31,293 nt of DNA. It comes from CAZILM01 sp964625325 (lineage in GTDB: Bacteria > Patescibacteriota > Saccharimonadia > Saccharimonadales > CAYVSP01). The notes under the pieces were generated by a model. That model had not been told where the DNA came from and searched no databases. It saw only the letters and a program-made list of their open reading frames with translations. The translations under genes were made by a program, and so were the position numbers. This document shows positions 6,733-15,700 of this stretch, one piece after another. How positions within the stretch are numbered: the stretch's first letter is position 1; every line of letters begins with the position of its first letter. The stretch is from assembly GCA_964625325.1 (NCBI GenBank), contig CAZVBA010000004.1, positions 1 to 31,293 on the forward strand, read 5' to 3'.

Positions 6733-9700
6733 CTACTTTATGACGAAGTAATTATAAGTATATGTGCCACCATCCGCTGGGATGGTATCGGTGTCGAGAG
6801 TGAAGCTGGTAGCGCCGTTATTACCCGCGTAGTATTTTAGCCCGGCGCCGGCGGCGTTGGTCGGTATGAATAGCACTTTTGGCACAGTCGTATAGGTAGT
6901 TACAAAGTTGACTGTAACCAGCGTGCCGGTACCAGCGCAGCCCGTGCCCGTCGTCACGCTGATGGTTCCCGCGATATCATTACCAGTTACTGTCGGAGCT
7001 GGTGGCGAGGTGCATGCCGCCGCGCCAGCACTGGATGAAGAAATGGCTGAACCGCCGGAAACCAGGTGACCATTCAAGGTAACGTCTTTGCTGAAAGCGG
7101 TGGCGCTTTGGACCGTCAGGGTGCTGCTGGTAGTGGTTGATCCAAGCGTGATATTGGTGATTGAGCCTGATGCGCCAGCGTCGCCGATATGTATAGCCAG
7201 TGTCTTGCCGCTGGCAGTAACACCGGTACCGATGTTAAGCGTCATCGAGTCGGTCGACTGACCTACAGTAAGCGTGCCGGTCTGAGCTGTTCCGCCCAGC
7301 GTAATAGTGCCGGTGGTCATGCCTGACCCGACCGCTACGGCGCCACCGGTCTGGACATTGGCTATATTCACCGTTCCCGCACCCGTGCCGTTACCAATCG
7401 CCACGGTTTGGGCACTGGACGATGAACCAAGCGTGATTTGGCCGGTTCCACCGCTGGCACCGACCACAATCTGGCCAGTGGTTTGCGGCGTGAAGGTTAT
7501 GGCGGTCGCCCCGCTACCACCTTGGATGGCAGTGGTGTGGGCCGCATTACCGTTGCTGCCAATTGTGATACCAACCGTGCCAGTTGTGGTACCACCCGTG
7601 CCAATGGCTATCGTATTAGTAGTGCTGCCACCCGGCGTACCATTGCCGATGTTAACAATCTTGCCCCCTGAAGTTGTGGAGCTACCGCCGCCAATTTCAA
7701 TAGTTTGGGTTGAGCCATTACCATTGGCCGATTCAATATTAACCAGCTGAGTGGTGGCGGTGGTGGCATTACCAAGCGTGATAGTTCCAGTTTGGGTAGT
7801 GCTGCCGAGGGCAATTCCACCCGCATTACTAGTTTGGACCCGGATAGCTTCACTCCCGCTAGTGTTACTGTTACCCCCTTGCAAAAGTAACGTATGATTA
7901 GCGGCAGCTGCGCTGCCTATAGTTACGCCGACTGTACCGGTGATGCTACCGCCAGTCCCAATAGCTACTGTATTAGTTGTGCTAGCATTTGGCGTACCGT
8001 TGGCTATATTAACAACCTTGCCTCCTGATGTCGTTGAGCTGCCGCCACCGATGTTTATAGTCTGTGTTGAGCCATTGCCATTGGCCGACTCAATACTTAC
8101 TGTTTGCGTGGCAGCCGTAGTAGCATTACCAATAGTGATAGTTCCAGTTTGGGTAGTGCTACCGAGGGCAATGCCACCAGCATCTGCCACTTGCAATCGT
8201 ATAGCTTCGCTACCACCCGTATTGCTAGTTCCGCCTTGAATTAAGTTATTACTAGTTCCGATTAAGCTCCCTAACGTAATGCTGTCCACTGAGCTAGCGT
8301 TAATATTGCTCCCAATAGTAAAGTTCTGTGTAACTGCCGAGTTTATAGCGCCGAGGAAGATGGTACTAGCATTTGTATTGCCAATAGATATGGTGCCGGC
8401 CGTTGAAGCATTTCCGGCTGCACCAGCATTGATGGTCACATTTCCGCCATTGGCGCCGCCACCAACACCAGAGTCACCTGCACCGGCACTGATGGTCACA
8501 TTGCCCCCGGCAATTCCAGCAGCAGACGAGCCACCCGTACCGGCCGATAGTGTTATATTTGAAGCAGCTGCGCCCGACCAGTTGGTTGAGATTTGTAATG
8601 AGCCGCCGGTCTGGGTCCCCATAACAGGTGTTTTAAATGTTGCTATTCCGGAGATTGAAGTACCGGCACCTGTTGCAATAGTTACTCCTCCGCCAATCCC
8701 TAGGCCGGTGCCGCCAGTCCCACCAGTTATATTGACTGCACCGCCGGTATTTCCGGAACCACTGGCAGAGCCGCCAGTAAGAGCGACCGCCCCACCAGTG
8801 CCCGTCGAGCCAGCCGTACCGCCCGTAAGCGACAACTGGCCGCCAGCACCACCAATGCTACCCGTCCCAGCGACAACCGTAAGAGCGCCACCGGCCACAC
8901 CGGCTGAAATTGAGGTTGTACCTTGAATCGTAAAGGCTGTCGGTGCCGCATTAGTGCCTGCCGTTGAGGCATTACCAACATACAAGGTACTGCTGCCCGC
9001 AAAGACAGCCTGGGCTGTGCCGGCAATGCCGAAGGCGATGCCACTAGCGCTGCCCTGTATAGATATAGCGCCGGCCAAGCTATTGCCGATTGTCACCGCG
9101 CCAGTACTGTTGCCGCTATTTATATTGGTAGCGAAGTTAGCACTGGCGTTGATATTGGTAACACCAAGTACGGTGTTCGTAGAAGCTGAATTACCTATGC
9201 CAATTGTTGTGGTGTTAGTTGTGCCAAGATTAACCGTACCTGCTCCACCCGTATTAAGTATTAGGGTATTGGTGGTAGCAGCTTGGACGGTAAGGTTGCC
9301 GGCAGATGTGCTCCAGGTTGAGGCGGCACCACCAGTTAAGGTTAGAGCACCACCACTGACAACTGATATAGCACCAGTCGAGCTATTACCGATCGTCACT
9401 GTGCCACTGCTACCATTGCCAATTCCGGTGTTCGCTGAACCACTGGTATTGATGTTGGTCGTGCCGGTTAAGTTGATGGTGTCGCTGGTTAGCAGCTTGA
9501 TGAAGCCACCAGTGCCGGTGTTACCTAGGGTGATTGTACCCGAGCCACCAGCTGCGTCACCGCCGCCACTGTTATCGATAAAGGTGTTGGACGAGCCCGT
9601 GCCATTGAGCGAAATTGTGCCGCCGTTGATGGTTGCCCCAGCCGTACTTGTCAGCAGTCCAGCCACGTTTAACGTACCAGCCACTGTGGTGTTACCGGCG

Positions 9701-12700
9701 GTGGTGACGGAGAACTTGGTAGTCGATCCGCCGGTCTGGGCCACAATCAGGTTGCCGGTGGCGGTATTGCTGTTCTGGTTGATATATAGCAGTGTCGGCG
9801 ACATGCCGCCAGCGCCGGCATTGGAGCTGAGGTCTTCAATCTTAGCGACATTACCGGTGAGAGCACTGGCTGAGTTAGCCACCAGCTGCCTGGTTACGAC
9901 AAAGTCGGTGTCTGATGAAGTTGCGGCGGCGGCACTGGTGACGTTATGCAAGAAGCTGAACTTCTCGGAGTTATTGCTAAGCAGACCGGAAACATCGCCG
10001 GTACCGTTACCGATCTGGGTCTTTCCAGTATTGGCAGCAAAGACGGCGGCGCTCTCAGTGGGACAAGCAGCTGCGCCACTGATGCACCAGTAGATATCGG
10101 CGTAGTTGGCGCTGGAGGCCGTGTTGTAGACCTGCAGATGACCGTTGACGGTATCAACATTCAGCAGCGTGGCGCCGGCGGCATTCTGGATGTTGAACAC
10201 CGTCGTGCTGTCTTGCATGGGCTTAATGCTGACCGGCGAGTTGATGTTACCGAGCAATTGCAATTGGCCGCCAGGATTGTAGCCTGTTACAGTGCTGCCG
10301 GCCTCTAACTGGACGGCGTCAACAAAGAATGTCTCGGCCGAAGCGCCAGTCTTCATAACGTAGAAGTTTGAACTGCTGATAGTGCCACCGGTAGTGAATG
10401 TACAGTTAAAGCGCGTCCAGGTGGTCGTAACGGTCTGACCAGTCAAACAGTTGATGTTACTGCCGTTATCTTGGCGGCCAATGTTAACATCGGTGATGGA
10501 GCCAGACGCAACCTTAAGATAGAGCGACAAGGTGTACTGGGTGGTGGCGCCAAAGGTGTAGCTGTATTGGGCACCATCGTTGGCGGCTGTGGTGGTCGCC
10601 ACTGATAAGCCGTAATTACCCTGAACTTGTTGAGTCGTAACCGCACTGAGAGTAGAACTGCCTTTAGCTGCCCAGCTAGTCGTGCCACCGCCCTCAAAGC
10701 TGTTGTTCGTCGTTACCAAGTTACTGGTGGTTGAGGTGTCAACGTTGAACAATACACCGCTATTGCTGTTTTGAATCTGGACTGCGCTGATGATATCACC
10801 ACCGGACTGTGGCTTAATAATGACTTTGCCGGCTGTGCCGGTACTAAACGGCACGCCGCCCTGGATAGTCACGTTACCGCCGCCAATAGTGCCGCTAAGA
10901 CCCGAGCCACCCTTAAGCGAGACATTACCTCCGGCTACAAATGTACCGCCGCTCAACGTCAGGCTGCCACCATGACTGCCGGTGTCATTAGATTCGCCGC
11001 CTGCTTGCAGGGTAATAGCGCCACCGCTACCCAGACCCTGACCGTGACCACCAGTAAGGTTTATAGCTCCGCCAGTACCCCCACTCAGACCGTTAGTACC
11101 AGCTAATCCACCAGTGATGTTAACTGCACCACCAATGCCGCCAGTACCAGCGCCACTTGTACTGCCACCAGTGCCGGCCGTGAGGCCAATGGCCCCACCG
11201 ACACCACCATTTGAGCCAGATATTCCGGCAGTACCAGCCGTTGCCTGTATGCTGACGGCGCCCCCAGTTGAACCAGCGCCAGATGTTACGGTGCCGGATG
11301 TGCCGGCTTGCAGCGTCAGCGTACCACCGATGGCGTCCGTGCCAGCCGTACCGGCCTGAACTGTCAGGCCAAAGCCAGCCACGCCCGCGCCTGCGCTAGC
11401 GGTGTTAATACTTGAGGTTTGCTGGAAAGTCAGGTTACCAGTGGTTCCCAGCTGTAGACGATCACCATTGTTGGTTCTGAAGTTAAGCGCAAAGCCGTCA
11501 TTGGTACCCAGTTCGCCAGTCGCACCAAAGCTATTGCCCCCCTGAATAAAGGCCGAACCGGTAGCCGTGGTTTGGCAGGTGGCGACGATGTTGCTGCTGT
11601 TGCGGCAGAGGTAGGTCGGCGTGTCGGCCGTGCCGAGTGTTGAGACAATAACACCACCGGCACTTTGTAGCGTGGTGGTACCGGCGATAGTCGAGCCAAT
11701 AGTAATGTTGGTGGTCGAGCTGCCCGTACTGTTGGTACCAATCTTGATAGTTTGAGTGACCGCGCCGGATGATACGTTGCCGATGTTGATGGTGTTGGCC
11801 ACGCCGCTGTTGCCAATGTTGATGGTACCGGCGCTGCCAGCCTTGATAATGACCGCCGAACTCCCCGTCCCTCCTTGGACGGTGGTACCACTAGTGCCAA
11901 GCAGGTTGCCGATAGCAATCGTGTCGGTAGAGCTGGCCGTGGTGTTATTGCCAATATTGATGGTCTGGCCAACCACGTTGGCGGTGTTACCAATTTGGAC
12001 GGTAACACTGTCAAGATTGGCGGTGCCGATGTTGATGCCACCGTTAGAGCTGGTACCCGTGCCAGCATCGATGTTGACATCACCACCGGTCCTAATACCG
12101 CCAGAGCCGTTAGCCGTGCCGCCTTTGATAGACACTAAGCCACCGGTGCCGCCACCGGCGTAGCTGGTGTTACCTCCCTGTATAAACACGGCGCCGGCCG
12201 AACTGGCGCTGCCAGTCACACTGCCGCCCAACAGATTCAGCTTGGCACCAGCACCTGGGCTAGCCAGGGTTGTTGCCCCCGGCTGCAGCGTTATAGGATT
12301 ACCAAGTGTGCTGGTGCTGGTGCCACTCGTAACAGTCCCAGCCACCGTCACTGTGCCGCTGCTGCCTACGCCGAACAATAAGGTGCCCGCGCTATTGTTA
12401 ACATCCAGCCAGTCAGCACTTTGGCTGGAGACGCCGGTTATTGTCAGACCTACGTCGGCGGCGCTGCGGCTGGATATATACGCCCCGCCATTGCTCACCA
12501 CGCCCTCGGTGCTAGCGTTAACAGTATTTCCAAATGTATGGACGTAGACCGTTGGAATAGAACCACGGTTTATTTGCGCTCCCCAGGCCTGCACAGCGCC
12601 GGTACCGCCGCAGTTTGGGCAGATGAGCGGAGCTGGAATAAAGCTAAAGCCACTGACACTGCCGGTGACACTAAAACGCTGCCAGGTGGTTGTCGCCGTG

Positions 12701-15700
12701 ACTGTATTGACTATTGCTCCACCTGAACCAGACCAGTCGAAGATTTCCAGGTCGACCGGCACGGTGGTGGAACTTGCCCGCAACCAGACGCTGAAAGTCA
12801 GCGTGCCAAATGTGTTGTCTAAACCAGTATTGGTATTGTAGACGGCTTGACCGGGCGAACTTGAAGTTATCAGATCGGCTCCTGACGTGCCGTCAGGGCC
12901 ACTATTGCTATTAGCCGAAACGGTAGCACCATTCGTGGTCCAACTATCAAATTCCTCAGATAAAGTCACGAAATTTCCATACTTACCAAGGCCACCAAAG
13001 GGCGTACTAACCTGCCCCAGATTCTCGATATTGCCAGCTGCCGTGGTGCGCTGAACAGTAGTACCGGTGGAGTCCTGCAACTGCACCAAATCGCCGGTCT
13101 GACTGGAAGAGCCCTTGACTATAACACCAACATTAGAAGCATTGTTGGTGTTTACGGTCAGTGCTGTCGATGAACCGGCCGCTAAACCACTCAGGGTGGT
13201 GGCGCCGCTGGTAACCGTTAGAGATTTTGTGGCAGCAACGGTAGTACTCTGGCGCAGGCTAATACCGGCCGTGGCGTTAGTAGTACCGATATTCAGTGTC
13301 GTGGTGCCGGACGGCGTATCCAGCAGAGGTGTCAACAAAGAGGTAGTAGCCGTGCCGCTACCGGATAAGTAGAGCGAGCCGAACGGCACGGCAGCCGAGC
13401 CCAGGTCGGCGCTGCCGGCTGAAGCTGGCAATAGTGTTGTATTGATGGCCACAGCCGTCAGGTTGGAGAGTGACGTATTGGCACCACCACCCGAGCCGCC
13501 CAGACAGTTGCCGGCCGTTACACAAACCGTGCCGCTTAGGTTAGGTAGGACAATGGTCTTATTGCTGACCGTCAGCGTGGCGGTATCAAGCGTATTGGTA
13601 AAGCCATCGTTGGTACCATCCGTAAAGATGATTTTGCCCAGGTTGCTGGTGGTACCTAAGGTCAAGCCGGTCGAACCCTGCAGCGTCAGATTGGAAAATA
13701 TCGGGCTGGAACTAATGGCAATGCCTTGAGCGGTGTCAATCAGGCCACTACCGTTGTCCTGGAAATCAGTGGCATTAAAGGTGGCCAATCCCAGCGTGGA
13801 AGCATCGGCTTTGGCCCGGTGAATCGTAAAGACCGTACCGACATTGCCGGTATCGTTCAGTGTCAATGCGCCTGATTGGCTGTTAACTGATAGAACTACT
13901 GCGCCACCGGTCAGTATAAAACCACAATTCGCTGAACCCTGGATACACAACGTACCATTCTCGTCCGGCAACGAAACGGTCTTACTGGTGCTAGTTGCCG
14001 TAATAGCATTCAGAGTCGTGGTGTTGACGTTGGAGCCGTTGTTGAAGACGATAGAGCCGGCCGTAGTGTTATTTACGCCCAGGTTCAATGAGCTGGCGCC
14101 AGTCGCTGTGACGCTGGTAAAGCTCGGCGTATTAGAGAGACTGATAGCGTTACAGCTGCCGCCACTGCCCAGGGTAATCGCATTGCCGGTGCCGGACAGG
14201 CTGGCGTTACCGGCCGCCGACGGACAGGTCAGCGTGGTATTGCCCTGCACCGCCGTATTGCTGGTGGCACCGTAGATAACGGCCAAAGTCGGCGTACTGC
14301 CCTCGCCAGTGTTGCTGCCCACCGTCAAGCCGGTCATTGAGCCCAAATTAGCCACGTAATTGCCGGTGGTATCAGTGCCCAGTGCCACACTGTTGGCCTG
14401 AATCGTCGTGAGGCCGGTATTATCAACTGCAATATCGCCGCTGAGACTGACGAATGTCGGGACACCGCTGGCATTGGCGACCAACACCTGGCCTGATGTA
14501 CCAGCCGCGGTAACTTGCAAGGCACTGGTGCTGTTACCGTAGATAACCCCTTTGCTGGTGAAAGTACCGGCGCCGGTGCCGCCATTGGCTACAGTCAATG
14601 CCGAACTAAGTGTCAGTCCGGCAAAAGTCGGCGAGCTGCTGGTAGCTATATCTTGCTTGGTATTGATAACACCGCTGAGGTCACTAAAGTTGGTTGAGTT
14701 AAAAGCGGCTATACCTTTAGTGGCGCCATCGGCAACAGCATTATCGATTGTAACAGTACCGACTAACAGGCTCTGGGCGTTGTTTAGGGTTACGACACCG
14801 CTCTGGCTGTTCAGCGAAACCACACCTCCGCCTCCGCCCCCGCCTCCGCTTAAACAATCACCAAAGCTTAGGGCGCCAAAACTATCGGTCTTGATACATT
14901 GGTTGGCGCTACCGTCGGCCGTCGGCAAAGTGAAAGTCAGGTTGCTGCTACTTACTCCACTCTGCAGGCTTACCGTATTGGCGTTAGTATCGTTATTGAG
15001 CTTCAGCACACCAGTGTTTCCACCCAGGCCGCTCGTCCCCAGCGTCAGATCACCGCCACTTACCTCAAGCGTGCCACTAGCCGTTAGGACTGTGCCCGTT
15101 TCGCTAAGTGTTGAATCAGCAATGGTGTTCCCACCGCTGAATTTGGCGATTTTACCGCTGTTACCGGCACCCGTAATACCGCCGCCGGCACCGACACAGT
15201 TGAGGGCCTCCAGCGTACAAATGTTAGAAGTACCCCCGCCCGAATCAGGCAAGACGTAAGTAGTTGAGCCGCTCAACGGATCGGTTCGTAAGGTCCCCGT
15301 AAAGCCGGCACCATCATTCAACACCAGCTTGCCCTGTAGCACATTGGTGCCAATGGTCGTGGTTGCGGCTTTGACCAAAAGCGTACCGGTTATGGTCGTA
15401 TTGCCGTTGTTGGCAACCACAAACTTATCGCTGCCCCCACCTTGCAAATGAATAAGATCACCACCCCCGGTATTGTTGATAAAGATTGAGGGATCACCAC
15501 CACTATCTGTTTGAGGGGTGGCGCCAGTCTGTAAAATGACCGCTTGTCCGCCACCGGCGGCACAGCTCACACCCGTGGTACAAATTTCTTGATCTGTTAC
15601 ACCGCTGGTTGGGAATAAGAACCGGCGCCCGCCCGCCCTAAATAACAGGTTATCGCTGCCAGCGTCAAACGATAGCACCACACCATTTCCGAGCGGCAAA

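Noticed and set aside
7531..8244. CRISPR array or satellite DNA
   Set aside because: Repeat units are 357 bp, in frame, with mostly coding-type differences; no short identical repeats with unique spacers.
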